Of a DNA stretch of 64,000 nt, positions 54,398 through 63,046 are shown piece after piece. The notes beneath the pieces were generated by a model. It had not been told where the DNA came from. It saw only the letters and a list, made by a program, of their open reading frames with translations, and searched no databases. This DNA is from Gluconobacter cadivus (lineage in GTDB: Bacteria; Pseudomonadota; Alphaproteobacteria; Acetobacterales; Acetobacteraceae): NCBI RefSeq assembly GCF_015244745.1, contig NZ_JABCQI010000002.1:434001-498000 (forward strand), written 5' to 3'. The translations under genes were made by a program, and so were the position numbers. The number at the start of each line of letters is the position of its first letter. The stretch's first letter is position 1.

Positions 54398-55612
54398 ATG
54401 TCTGTTGACGCGGACGTTCAGCTCTCATACGGCAGTCAAATGCAGACCGGAACGCCTCACACCTCTTTGCCGACCCTCATGAATGCTGAGCAGCAGGCCC
54501 CTTGGGGCAGCTGGCTGACGCGGACGGTATTGCCGTTCTGGAGCGATGTGGGGTTTGATCGCACACGCGGTCTGTATCACGAGCGTCTGACATTTTCCGG
54601 AGAGTCTCTGGTTCTGGAAGCGTCGCGGCTCATGGTGCAGGCGCGGCAGATTTCGACATTCTGTCGGGCGGCGCTGGACGGGCTGCATGAGGCGTCCGGT
54701 CAGGCGCTGATGTGTCTGGAAAAGGTCGAGCGGCTTTATCGCCATCGGGATGGGCAGGCGGGGTGGATCTTTTCCGTTGCGCCGGACGGAACGCCGGTCG
54801 GGACGAAACGGGATCTGTATGCGCATGCCTTCATTCTGTTTGCCTATGGCTGGGCGTATCGCCTGAGTGGCAATCCGGATTTTCTGGCAGTGGCGCGGCA
54901 GACGGTGCTGGAACTGCATCAGATTTTCCGGGCGGAGCATGGCGGGTTTCTGGACGAGGTGCCGCTGACGGGAGCGGTCCGGCATCAGAATCCACATATG
55001 CATCTGCTTGAGGCGTTTCTGGTGCTGTTCGAGGTTTCGGGAGACAGCTTTTATCTGGACGAGGCGCGCTCTCTGGTGCGTCTGGCGCTGGGGAAATTTA
55101 TCCAGCCCGGATCGGGGGCGCTTCTTGAAGATTTCATGACAGACTGGCGTCCGGCGGCTCCTGTGGGGAGCAACCGGGTAGAACCGGGGCATCTCTTTGA
55201 ATGGGCTTGGCTGCTGGGAGAGTATCTGCGTCTTGAGCCGGGAACGCCGGATGCTGGGGCGATTGGCCGGGCGGCGGACGGGTTGTTCGCGTTCGGAATA
55301 GCGCATGGCGTGGCGCATGATGCAGGGCGCGCCGTCGTGCGCGATGCCATTACGGAAGGAGGGCAGACCGTTGAAAATGCAACGCGGATCTGGCCGCAGA
55401 CCGAGCTTTGCCGCCTGCTGGTCTGTCGGAATGAGAGGCCGGATATTCTGCGGGGGCTGACGGAACATTTCTTTGGAACGTTTAGTCCCGATCAGAAGAG
55501 CGCTTTGTGGGTGGATCGCTTCGACGCCTTTGGAAACGTGACAGTCTCGGACGTTCCGGCCAGTTCGCTCTACCATATTTATGGTGCGGCGCGGGAGTTC
55601 TGCGGACGTTAG
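54398..55612 (+). CDS. AGE-family epimerase/isomerase (N-acylglucosamine 2-epimerase-like)
   Basis: A 404-residue protein predicted as an (alpha/alpha)6 barrel. GLYHERLTFSGE near 50, RLMVQARQISTF near 70, DLYAHAFILFAY near 140, NPHMHLLEAFLVLFE near 195 and EPGHLFEWAWLLGEY near 265 are conserved AGE segments that carry the active-site His and Glu residues. Members interconvert aldoses and ketoses or epimerise at C2, for example mannose to fructose or glucose. The specific sugar cannot be told. A weak Shine-Dalgarno leaves the start uncertain; later ATGs near residue 28 are possible. Confidence 0.85.
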   Translation: MSVDADVQLSYGSQMQTGTPHTSLPTLMNAEQQAPWGSWLTRTVLPFWSDVGFDRTRGLYHERLTFSGESLVLEASRLMVQARQISTFCRAALDGLHEASGQALMCLEKVERLYRHRDGQAGWIFSVAPDGTPVGTKRDLYAHAFILFAYGWAYRLSGNPDFLAVARQTVLELHQIFRAEHGGFLDEVPLTGAVRHQNPHMHLLEAFLVLFEVSGDSFYLDEARSLVRLALGKFIQPGSGALLEDFMTDWRPAAPVGSNRVEPGHLFEWAWLLGEYLRLEPGTPDAGAIGRAADGLFAFGIAHGVAHDAGRAVVRDAITEGGQTVENATRIWPQTELCRLLVCRNERPDILRGLTEHFFGTFSPDQKSALWVDRFDAFGNVTVSDVPASSLYHIYGAAREFCGR

Positions 55613-55723
55613 ACGGGTGAACCCGCTGCCATCCTATGTTAGCGTCACTTTCGGTAAACATGTCGGCAGCGACGGTGACTTCTGACAGGTGCTGCCCTGA
55701 GCGTCTTCTGAAGGAGAAATAGG

Positions 55724-56161
55724 ATGCGTTACTCGAACGGTCTCTTCGCGGGTCTTGTGGTCGCTGCTCTTGTTGCGTCCTCGGCACATGCCCAGTCCAT
55801 TCCGGGTGTTGGCAGTGCGGGCAATGCCATGAGCGGCATGTCGGGCATGAGTGGCATGACCGGGGGCACCGGCATCATGGGCAGCATGCTGCCGAACGTG
55901 TCTTCCGCCAGCACGGGCAATGTTGCGGGTGTTCTGAGCTATTGTGTGCAGAACAACTATCTGAGTGGCAGCAGCGCCACTTCAGCCCTGAGCAGCCTGA
56001 CGGGCAAGCAGGGCGTGACGTCCTCCAGCGATTATGCCGCCGGACAGCAGGGGCAGCTTCTGACGGGGGGTAGCAATCCGCTGTCGCTGTCGAGCCTCAA
56101 GGGGCAGATGAAGCAGAAGCTGTGCAGCATGATCCTCAGCCGCGCCCAGAATCTTCTCTGA
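55724..56161 (+). CDS. DUF2501 secreted protein
   Basis: A 145-residue exported protein. The signal peptide ends near SSAHA (residue 23). A Gly/Met/Ser-rich part with repeated SGM steps (residues 36-47) is followed by GVLSYCVQNNYLSGSSATSALSSL and a C-terminal LKQKLC-type Cys segment, matching DUF2501 (E. coli YjjA-like). The function is unknown. The two Cys could form a disulfide in the periplasm. It is followed by a stable hairpin (56188-56220). Confidence 0.8.
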   Translation: MRYSNGLFAGLVVAALVASSAHAQSIPGVGSAGNAMSGMSGMSGMTGGTGIMGSMLPNVSSASTGNVAGVLSYCVQNNYLSGSSATSALSSLTGKQGVTSSSDYAAGQQGQLLTGGSNPLSLSSLKGQMKQKLCSMILSRAQNLL

Positions 56162-56187
56162 CCTGTTCTGGTCTTCTCTTACTTGAG

Positions 56188-56220
56188 CCGGCCCGTCATG
56201 GATCAGTCATGGCGGGCCGG
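56188..56220 (+). terminator. Hairpin terminator after the DUF2501 gene
   Basis: CCGGCCCGTCATG (56188-56200) pairs with CATGGCGGGCCGG (56208-56220) over 13 bases with one G-U, loop GATCAGT. The following bases are GTATTTC, a weak T tract. It lies 27 bases after the stop. Confidence 0.75.
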
Positions 56221-56249
56221 GTATTTCTGGAAAAAGGACAACTGGATCA

Positions 56250-57239
56250 GTGAAGTATCTCGTTACGGGCGGGGCCGGGTTTGTCGGAAGTCATCTGGCA
56301 CAGGCTTTGGTGGATGGCGGACATGAGGTTGTTGTTCTCGACAATCTGAGCACGGGCCATCGGGCCGCCGTGCCGCAGGGCGCGCAGTTTATTCATGTCG
56401 ATCTGGCTGATGCGGAGGCGACGGACCGCGCGGTGGCTTCGGGGCAGTGGGATGCGGTTCTGCATTTCGCGGCGCTGTCGCTTGTGGGCGAAAGCATGAG
56501 CCAGCCTTTCCTTTATTTGCGCCGGAATTACATCACGGCTCTGAACCTGATCGAGGCCTGCACGCGGCATGGCGTAAAGCGCTTTGTGTTCTCTTCGACG
56601 GCGGCGCTGTTTGGTGGTGATGACCGTCCGCCGCTGATTTCGGCGGATGCGCCGGTTGACCCGGGGTCGCCTTATGGTGAGAGCAAATATCTGATCGAGC
56701 GGGCGCTGGTCTGGGCGGACCGGATCTGCGGCATGAAGAGCGCGTGCCTGCGTTATTTCAATGCGGCTGGTGCGGATGCACAGGGACGTCTGGGTGAGGA
56801 TCACCGGCCGGAGACGCATCTCATTCCGTTGACGATCGACGCGGCGCTGGGACGTCGGGCCGGGCTGAAGCTGTTCGGGAATGACTATCCGACGCGCGAT
56901 GGCACCTGTGTGCGCGACTATATCCATGTGACGGATCTGGCCGATGCGCATATCCGCGCCATGGGGCAGCTCGATGAGCGGTCCGTGACGTATAATCTGG
57001 GCAATGGTCTGGGCTTTACCAATCTGGAAGTCGTCCAGAGTGTCGAGCGTGTCAGCGGTCGGAAAGTGCCTTGGGAATGGGCGCCGCGCCGTGGGGGAGA
57101 TCCGGCGGTTCTGGTGGCGGATTCTTCGCAGATCCGCAAGGAAACGGGCTGGGACCCGAAGTTCAGTCAGCTTGATGATATCGTCGAGACGGCCCTGCGC
57201 TGGCGTGTGGACCATCCGGACGGATATGGCGCCGCTTAA
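56250..57239 (+). CDS. galE: UDP-glucose 4-epimerase
   Basis: A 329-residue extended SDR. TGGAGFVGSH at 6-15 binds NAD, VLDNLSTGHR near 29-38 fits GalE, FSSTAALFG near 113-121 and PYGESKYLIE near 139-148 give Ser/Thr, Tyr and Lys of the active site, and LRYFNAAGAD near 168 is conserved. It interconverts UDP-glucose and UDP-galactose for glycan synthesis. The start is a GTG at 56250. Neighbours give no operon partner. Confidence 0.92.
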   Translation: MKYLVTGGAGFVGSHLAQALVDGGHEVVVLDNLSTGHRAAVPQGAQFIHVDLADAEATDRAVASGQWDAVLHFAALSLVGESMSQPFLYLRRNYITALNLIEACTRHGVKRFVFSSTAALFGGDDRPPLISADAPVDPGSPYGESKYLIERALVWADRICGMKSACLRYFNAAGADAQGRLGEDHRPETHLIPLTIDAALGRRAGLKLFGNDYPTRDGTCVRDYIHVTDLADAHIRAMGQLDERSVTYNLGNGLGFTNLEVVQSVERVSGRKVPWEWAPRRGGDPAVLVADSSQIRKETGWDPKFSQLDDIVETALRWRVDHPDGYGAA

Positions 57240-57248
57240 AGCGGCCCT

Positions 57249-57725
57249 TTAAAGCGGTTTGACCAGATCGGCCACGAGGCCACCAGTGGCGGTCAGGGCA
57301 TCCTGCGGGGATAACGCGATCAGGAGGCCCTGGCTTCCGCCGTTGATGACGACGGGCGGACCGTCCATGCCGCATTGCTCAAAGGCTGTGGGGACGGCGC
57401 TGCGTTGTCCGAAGGGGCTCACGCCGCCGATGCGGTAGCCGGTGCGCTGTTCGGCGTCGGGGCGGGAGAGCATCTTGGCTTTCCGGCCTCCGAAGGCCTG
57501 TGCCACGCGGATAAAATCCAGTTCCCGGTCTGCGGGCAGCACCACGCAGGCGGGGCGTCCGTCAATCTGGACCATCAGGGTCTTGAGGACGTGATCCGGC
57601 GACAGGCCCAGCGCTGCTGCGGCGGCCACGCCGAGTTTCCCTGCTGAGGGGTCATAGTCATAGACATGGCGTTCATAGGAAATGCCGAGAGCGTCCAGTG
57701 TCAGGGTCGCGGATGTGTCCTGCAC
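57249..57725 (-). CDS. ybaK: YbaK/EbsC-family Cys-tRNA(Pro) deacylase
   Basis: A 158-residue YbaK-fold protein. LGLSPDHVLKTLMVQIDGRPACVVLPADRELD (part) near 40-71 holds the catalytic Lys position and GYRIGGVSPFGQ near 98-109 is the family motif. Members hydrolyse Cys-tRNA(Pro) or related mischarged tRNAs. It is convergent with galE, 9 bases apart. Confidence 0.9.
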   Translation of the reverse strand: MQDTSATLTLDALGISYERHVYDYDPSAGKLGVAAAAALGLSPDHVLKTLMVQIDGRPACVVLPADRELDFIRVAQAFGGRKAKMLSRPDAEQRTGYRIGGVSPFGQRSAVPTAFEQCGMDGPPVVINGGSQGLLIALSPQDALTATGGLVADLVKPL

Positions 57726-57831
57726 GTGTCCTCCTGTCCTTTGCGGTCATCACGAGGGGGTCAGGATGGCAGGCGGGCGCGTCCGATGCTAGGGTCCGGG
57801 GCATGATTCACCCTGTGGTCCTTTCATAATC

Positions 57832-58239
57832 ATGGCTGGCGGTCTGCTGGCTTGCATGTTGGCTTCGGCTTTGCATTACCATCTGCCGCCGCGCATCCTG
57901 CCTGCAATCCAGCGGGTCGAGGGCGGGACGATGGGGCATGTCAGCACCAATACGGACGGTTCGGTGGATATTGGGCTCATGCAGATCAATTCGCGCTGGA
58001 TTTTGCCGATTGCATCCATGACCCATCAGCCGGTGTCGCAGGTTGCGGCGCGTCTGGCGCTGGAGCCGTGTTTTAATATCGCGGCGGCGGCGATGATCCT
58101 GCGCAGGGCGCTGAATGAGGAGCATGGCAATCTGATGAAGGCGATCGGGGATTACCATTCCCGCACGCTGCCGCTCAATCTGGATTACCAGCGCAAGGTT
58201 GTGGCCGCGGCGGCGGCACTTTATCTGCGTCAGGGATAA
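57832..58239 (+). CDS. Lytic transglycosylase-like protein (SLT domain)
   Basis: A 135-residue protein consisting only of an SLT-type domain. ILPAIQRVEGGTMGHVSTN near 23-41 carries the catalytic Glu, and VDIGLMQINSRW near 46-57 is the SLT GLMQIN motif. IGDYHSRTLPLNLDYQRKV (part) follows. Such proteins cleave peptidoglycan and often serve secretion or pilus systems (VirB1/IagB type). Only a short hydrophobic start is present, so export is possible but not clear. No secretion genes are nearby. Confidence 0.8.
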   Translation: MAGGLLACMLASALHYHLPPRILPAIQRVEGGTMGHVSTNTDGSVDIGLMQINSRWILPIASMTHQPVSQVAARLALEPCFNIAAAAMILRRALNEEHGNLMKAIGDYHSRTLPLNLDYQRKVVAAAAALYLRQG

Positions 58240-58270
58240 GACGATCCGGTGAGGATGGTCAGGCGATAAA

Positions 58271-58285
58271 TGTTACTTTATAACA
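58271..58285. promoter_or_regulatory. Zur box
   Basis: TGTTACTTTATAACA matches the alphaproteobacterial Zur consensus TGTTAT-N3-ATAACA at 11 of 12 defined positions. It lies 29 bases before the znuA start, where binding of zinc-loaded Zur would block transcription of the zinc uptake operon. Confidence 0.75.
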
Positions 58286-58314
58286 CCTGAGCCTTGACCC
58301 CTGCCCTGAGGACC

Positions 58315-59190
58315 ATGATGCGTTTTTTTCCAGCTTTGTTGCTGGCTGCACTGATTTCAGGATCTGTAGCCGTCGCTCAGGCCGAGCCGTCGCAGGCCCC
58401 CGTGCGTGTGGTGTGCGTTGAAGCAGCCTGGTGCGATGTGGTGGCGCAGATCGGGGGGGCGGATGTGCAGACGCAGGCCCTTCTGGCGACACCGGGAATC
58501 GATCCGCATGATTTGACGCCCTCGCCCTCCATGGCACGCGCCATGGCAGGGGCGACCATCGCGGTCGTGAATGGGGCGACCTATGACGACTGGGCGCTTC
58601 CCTTTACGGCTTCCGTGCCGGAGCGGATCGTGGTGGCATCTCTGGCGGGGTGGCGGCCCGGCGATAATCCGCATCTCTTTCTCGATCCGGCGGCGGTGGG
58701 GAAAGTCGCACAGGTCTTTGCGGACAGGCTGTCGCATCAGCCGGGAATTTCCGCACCAGCCGTGGCGGAGAGGCTGGCGATATTCCGGAAGGAACTGGAC
58801 GGCGTGACGGATCGTCTGGCGGCGATGAAGGCGCGTCATGAGGCCGTGCCTGTGGCGGCGGTGGAGCCGGTTGGGGAAACGTTGCTTCGGGATGCGGGGC
58901 TGGCTGTGCTGGATGAGAATTTTGCGCTTGCGATCATGAACCATGCGGAGCCGTCTCCGCGCGATGTGGCGCAGGTCGATATGTTGATTGACGGGCGTAA
59001 GGTGCGGATGCTGATGACCAATCCGGCGATTCATTCGCCGCAGATCGACCGGTTGGTGGATCGTGCGCAGGCTGTGGGCTTGCCGGTCGTGGCGATTGGG
59101 GAGACTTTGCCACCAGGCCAGTCCTGGCAGGGCTGGGTTCATGGCATTCTTCAGACGGTGGAGCAGGCGCTGGGTGATGGCGGAAAATAA
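58315..59190 (+). CDS. znuA: Zinc ABC transporter substrate-binding protein
   Basis: A 291-residue metal-binding protein of the ZnuA/TroA family. A signal peptide ends near VAQAEPS. Metal-site His are expected in IDPHDLTPSPS and DNPHLFLDP, with a further His in NHAEPSP. It picks up zinc in the periplasm. The ATG at 58315 follows GAGG by 4 bases. It is first of znuA-znuC-znuB with 14-base overlaps, behind a Zur-type site. The His-rich loop of some ZnuA proteins is absent. Confidence 0.88.
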   Translation: MMRFFPALLLAALISGSVAVAQAEPSQAPVRVVCVEAAWCDVVAQIGGADVQTQALLATPGIDPHDLTPSPSMARAMAGATIAVVNGATYDDWALPFTASVPERIVVASLAGWRPGDNPHLFLDPAAVGKVAQVFADRLSHQPGISAPAVAERLAIFRKELDGVTDRLAAMKARHEAVPVAAVEPVGETLLRDAGLAVLDENFALAIMNHAEPSPRDVAQVDMLIDGRKVRMLMTNPAIHSPQIDRLVDRAQAVGLPVVAIGETLPPGQSWQGWVHGILQTVEQALGDGGK

Positions 59191-59866
59191 GCGGGTCTGC
59201 TGTCAGCCGGAGCGCGGGCTGGTTCTGCGGGACGTGACGCTGACGGCAGGATCGACCTGTGTGTTGCGGGATGCGTCCCTGACGGTGCCGCTTTCGGGCA
59301 TGACGCTTCTGTCCGGGCGGAACGGGGCGGGGAAGTCCACGCTTCTGCGGGCGATGCTGGGGCTGATCCCGCTTCAGGCGGGCGAAATTCTCACGCATGG
59401 TTTGCCGCCGACGCAGGCTCGGCAGCATATCGGTTACATGCCGCAGAGTGTGACTGATGCGGCGTTGCTGCTTCCGGCGGTCAGTCATGTTCGGGCGGCG
59501 GTGGACGGTGTGCGTTGGGGACTCCCGTTGCGTCTGCGGGCTCGGCGGGAGGAATCAGACCGGCTTCTGGCGCTGACGGGGGCTTCGGCGTTTGCGCATC
59601 GTCCGCTGGGGCTGCTGTCCGGCGGGGAGCGGCAGCGGGTCGGGCTGGCGCAGGCTCTGGCGGGCAGTCCGGATCTGCTGCTGTTGGATGAGCCGCTGGC
59701 GGCGCTCGATCAGGCGGGGCAGGAGCGGACGGTGCGTCTGTTGCGGGATCTGACGGAGCGTCTGGGGATCGGGATTGTTCTGACGTCTCATGAAACCGAG
59801 GTTCTGTCCGGGGTTGTGACGCGGGTTGTGCAGCTTGCGGACGGGGGGCTGCATGTTCGAGTTTGA
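59177..59866 (+). CDS. znuC: Zinc ABC transporter ATPase
   Basis: A 229-residue ABC ATPase with Walker A SGRNGAGKST near 45-54, Q-loop GYMPQSV, signature LLSGGERQRVGLAQAL near 145-160 and Walker B LLLDEPLAALD near 168-178. The ATG at 59177 lies inside the end of znuA (14-base overlap), so translation is coupled. It powers the ZnuB permease. Confidence 0.9.
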   Translation: MAENKRVCCQPERGLVLRDVTLTAGSTCVLRDASLTVPLSGMTLLSGRNGAGKSTLLRAMLGLIPLQAGEILTHGLPPTQARQHIGYMPQSVTDAALLLPAVSHVRAAVDGVRWGLPLRLRARREESDRLLALTGASAFAHRPLGLLSGGERQRVGLAQALAGSPDLLLLDEPLAALDQAGQERTVRLLRDLTERLGIGIVLTSHETEVLSGVVTRVVQLADGGLHVRV

Positions 59867-60659
59867 TTTCATGCGCCATGCCTTTGTGGGCGCGGCGGTT
59901 GTTTCTGTTCTGGCGGGAACGGTGGGCTGGTTCCTGATGCTGCGGCGTCAGGCGTTTGCGGCCCATGCGCTGTCGCATATCGGATTTAGTGGGGCAGCCG
60001 GGGCGGTTTGGCTTGGCTTTCCGCCGCTTTCGGGGATGGTGGCGTTCAGTCTGATGGCGGGGTTCGTCATCGGGGCTGAGCGCGAAGGGGAGCGCGGTGT
60101 TCCCGCCCAGCGCGACAGCACGATCGGGCTTGTGCTCGCGGCCAGTCTGGGGCTTGGGGCGTGGTTCCTGCACATGAGCAACCGGGGCTCCAGCCTTGCG
60201 ACTACGCTGCTGTTCGGTGACGTTCTGGGCATTGACGTGCCGACGCTGGAGGCGTTGTGCGGGGTGGCCGTGCTGTGTCTGGGGCTGCTGGCGTTTCTGG
60301 GGCGCAGGCTGCTGTTTGCCAGTCTGGCGCCGGAAGTGGCGCGGGCGCGGGGTGTTCCGGCGCGGCTGGTGTCTGTGGTGTTCATGGCCGTGGCGGCGCT
60401 GGCCTGTGCGGCCTGTGCGGAAGTGGCCGGGGCGCTTCTGGCGTTCAGCCTGATGATTGGCCCTGCCGCGACGACGCTGAAGCTGGGGCTGGGACCGCTC
60501 GCCGGGATTGCTGTTTCGGTCGGACTGGCGCTGGGGTTGTCGTGGGGTGGACTGATGCTGTCCTGGGTGACGGATGCGCCGGTTCCGTTCTGGATCGGGC
60601 TTGGGGCTGCCCTGTCCTATGCGCTGGCCGACCTGTGGCGGCGGTTCAGAAGTCCGTAG
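59853..60659 (+). CDS. znuB: Zinc ABC transporter permease
   Basis: A 268-residue ABC-3 family permease with about eight hydrophobic segments. LRRQAFAAHALSHIGFSGAAGAVWLG (part) near 37-62 and LLFGDVLGID near 122 are family signatures, and LLAFSLMIGPAATTLKL near 200-216 is the coupling region. The ATG at 59853 follows a GGGGGG run and overlaps the znuC end by 14 bases. Its last 14 bases overlap the 3' end of the minus-strand small gene at 60646-60774. Confidence 0.9.
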   Translation: MFEFDFMRHAFVGAAVVSVLAGTVGWFLMLRRQAFAAHALSHIGFSGAAGAVWLGFPPLSGMVAFSLMAGFVIGAEREGERGVPAQRDSTIGLVLAASLGLGAWFLHMSNRGSSLATTLLFGDVLGIDVPTLEALCGVAVLCLGLLAFLGRRLLFASLAPEVARARGVPARLVSVVFMAVAALACAACAEVAGALLAFSLMIGPAATTLKLGLGPLAGIAVSVGLALGLSWGGLMLSWVTDAPVPFWIGLGAALSYALADLWRRFRSP

Positions 60660-60774
60660 CGCTCGTCAGCTTGAAATGCACCAGAGCGATGAATGCAACC
60701 AACATCACATGCATGATGATCAGCGCTTTCGTGCCAATAACGGGAACATCGTTGGTTGTATCGGGTGTCTGCAT
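60646..60774 (-). CDS. Small single-pass membrane protein (42 residues)
   Basis: A complete 43-codon frame with AGGA 8 bases before the ATG at 60774. The product has a polar start (MQTPDTTNDVPVIGTK), one clear membrane segment (ALIIMHVMLVAFIALVHF) and a short polar end (KLTSATDF). I do not recognise the family. It resembles the small helper subunits of membrane enzymes in layout only. It is antisense and convergent to znuB and divergent from the sugar porter at 60895. Confidence 0.6.
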   Translation of the reverse strand: MQTPDTTNDVPVIGTKALIIMHVMLVAFIALVHFKLTSATDF

Positions 60775-60894
60775 GACGTGTATCCTGAAGGGGTTATGAG
60801 GCGACAGTCAATCCTGAATGTATTTTGAGTGTATTTTTCGGCTGTTTTCTGCCGAACCTGAAAAACCAATCGTTTCGTGATATGTTATCCCCCT

Positions 60895-62379
60895 ATGGAA
60901 AACGATACGAAAACAGTCCGAACCGGACGGGAGCATATTGATCCCGCGTCCATCGAAGTTTCTCCCAATGCCAAGCTGATGCTGATTCTGGCGGCTGTGG
61001 TCGCTGCGATCTGCGGCGGTTTGTATGGCTATGACACCGGCATCATCTCGGGCACGCTGCCTCTGATCGGGGATGATTTCCATCTGAATGCCACCATGAA
61101 GGAATGGGTGGCTTCTGCGATCCTTCTGGGGGCGATTTTCGGGGCCTTTGGTGCAGGAAGTCTGTCGGAGAAGTTCGGACGGCGGAACACCACCTGTCTG
61201 GTCAGTGGCGTGTTCGTGGCGGGAGCGACGGCCTGCTCGCTGGCGCCGGATGTCTGGAGCCTGATTGCGGCACGGTTTGTGCTGGGGCTGGCGGTTGGCG
61301 GTTCGACGCAGGTCGTGCCGATGTATATTTCCGAACTGGCGCCGCAAGAACGTCGCGGCACGCTGGTGACGCTGTTCAATGTGGCGATTGGTCTGGGCAT
61401 TCTGATCGCCAACATCATTGGCTTTACCCAGCGTGTGGCCTGGGGCTGGCGCCCCATGGTGGGTATTGCGGCCATTCCGGCGGCGATCGTGTTTGTTTCC
61501 ATGTTCTTCATGCCCAAAAGCCCGCGCTGGGCAGCTGAAAATGAAGGCATGAAGAGTGCCATCATCCAGCTTGGGCGCATCCGCACGACCAAGCGGGCCA
61601 TCCGCCGGGAAGTCCAGACCATCCGCGAGAACGCGGAAGGGATCGAGCCGCAGAACCGGGGTTGGCGCGGTCTGTTCCAGCCGTGGGTTCGTCCTGCGCT
61701 TGTAGCGGCGCTTGGTGTTGCGTTCTTTACGCAGTGCGGCGGGCTGGAGATGATGATCTACTATACTCCGACCTTCCTGAATGATGCGGGTTTCGGCACG
61801 TCTTCCGCCCTTCTGGCGTCATTGGGTGTTGCGGTGATTTACTGCATCATGACGTTTCTGGGCTGCATGTTCGTGGATCGGATCGGGCGTCGTCGTCTGA
61901 TGCTCATTATGGGGCCGGGGGCTGCGCTGTCGCTCGTTGGGCTTGGCGTGATGTTCCTGAGCCATCCGGCTCCGGGCAGCACGGGGGCCTATCTGATCGT
62001 TGTGTTCCTGCTACTGTTCATGATGTTCAATTCCGGCGGGATTCAGGTGTGTGGCTGGCTGCTGGGGGCGGAAATGTTCCCGCTGTCGATGCGTGGACAG
62101 GCGACATCGCTTCATGCCGCGACGCTGTGGGGGGCTGATCTTCTGGTGACCAGCACGGCGCTGAGCATGGCGGAAGCCATCGGGCTGAGCTGGACGATGT
62201 GGTTCTATGCGTTCGTCAATATTGCTTCCGTAGTCTTCGTGTTCTTCTTCGTGCCGGAGACAGCGGGTGCGTCTCTGGAAGACATTGAAGAAGCGCTGGT
62301 TGAAAAGCGCTTCCGCCCCACGCGTGGGAATACACGGATCGTGCAGAGCGAAGACGAGGACGTCGAAGCCGCTGCATGA
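60895..62379 (+). CDS. MFS sugar porter
   Basis: A 494-residue, twelve-segment sugar:proton symporter. GYDTGIISGTLPLI near 47-60, GSLSEKFGRRNTT, PMYISELAPQERRGTLV near 142-158, PKSPRW (usually PESPRW) near 202, DRIGRRRLML and VPETAG near 460 are sugar-porter signatures. It should import a hexose, pentose or polyol; the sugar is not determinable. The ATG at 60895 is preferred over one six codons earlier. It is divergent from the small membrane protein. Confidence 0.93.
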   Translation: MENDTKTVRTGREHIDPASIEVSPNAKLMLILAAVVAAICGGLYGYDTGIISGTLPLIGDDFHLNATMKEWVASAILLGAIFGAFGAGSLSEKFGRRNTTCLVSGVFVAGATACSLAPDVWSLIAARFVLGLAVGGSTQVVPMYISELAPQERRGTLVTLFNVAIGLGILIANIIGFTQRVAWGWRPMVGIAAIPAAIVFVSMFFMPKSPRWAAENEGMKSAIIQLGRIRTTKRAIRREVQTIRENAEGIEPQNRGWRGLFQPWVRPALVAALGVAFFTQCGGLEMMIYYTPTFLNDAGFGTSSALLASLGVAVIYCIMTFLGCMFVDRIGRRRLMLIMGPGAALSLVGLGVMFLSHPAPGSTGAYLIVVFLLLFMMFNSGGIQVCGWLLGAEMFPLSMRGQATSLHAATLWGADLLVTSTALSMAEAIGLSWTMWFYAFVNIASVVFVFFFVPETAGASLEDIEEALVEKRFRPTRGNTRIVQSEDEDVEAAA

Positions 62380-62414
62380 TACGCTTTCCCCTTCACGCAG
62401 AAGGGGAACCGACC

Positions 62415-62873
62415 ATGACGGATGTTATCGCACAGAGGGTTGCTGCCGCACGACGTGGCAGCAACTCTTCTGTTATCGGGCGGATGAAATCGGGCTGGCT
62501 GATGATCGGAGAGACGCAGCCTCTGCCGGGATATTGTCAACTCTTGGCCGACCCGGTTGTGCCGACGATCAATGACCTGCACGGCGAGGCACGGGCACAG
62601 TATCTGGCCGACATGGCGGCGGTCGGGGATGCGCTGCTGGCGGTCACTGGCGCGGTGAGGATCAATTATGAGACGTGGTGCAATCTGGCGCCGTCCCTGC
62701 ATACCCATATCGTGCCGCGCTATGCGTCCGAAGATCCCGAAAAAGCTACGCGCCCGGCGGGGACGGTCTATGATTACGACGCCGCGCGTCCGTCCAGCCT
62801 GGAGCAAGATGGTGCGTTCATGGAGGCCATGCGCCGGTTTTTATTTCTGGCTCAGGATGTAATAAACCTATGA
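62415..62873 (+). CDS. HIT-family protein
   Basis: A 152-residue histidine-triad-type protein. SLHTHIVPRYASE near 99-111 is the HIT motif; two of the three usual His are present and the first position is Ser, while the catalytic middle His remains. WLMIGETQPLPGYCQLLADPVV (part) near 29 is the substrate-binding N-terminal pattern. Members cleave nucleotide-phosphoramide or diadenosine-type bonds. The ATG at 62415 has AGGGG about 8 bases upstream. Confidence 0.85.
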   Translation: MTDVIAQRVAAARRGSNSSVIGRMKSGWLMIGETQPLPGYCQLLADPVVPTINDLHGEARAQYLADMAAVGDALLAVTGAVRINYETWCNLAPSLHTHIVPRYASEDPEKATRPAGTVYDYDAARPSSLEQDGAFMEAMRRFLFLAQDVINL

Positions 62874-63046
62874 TCGTATCCGCTGAAAACACGTAAAGTT
62901 TTCTTTGTTGAGATAGTGAATCCAGGGGTTATTTTCTTGTTTTCTCAAGAAATGGTTATCTTTTCCAAGGCGATTGTTGGAGTAGATTTGCATACAGGTT
63001 TGATCTATTTAATAAAAACCACGCCGATTTTTTGAAGAAAGTTATT

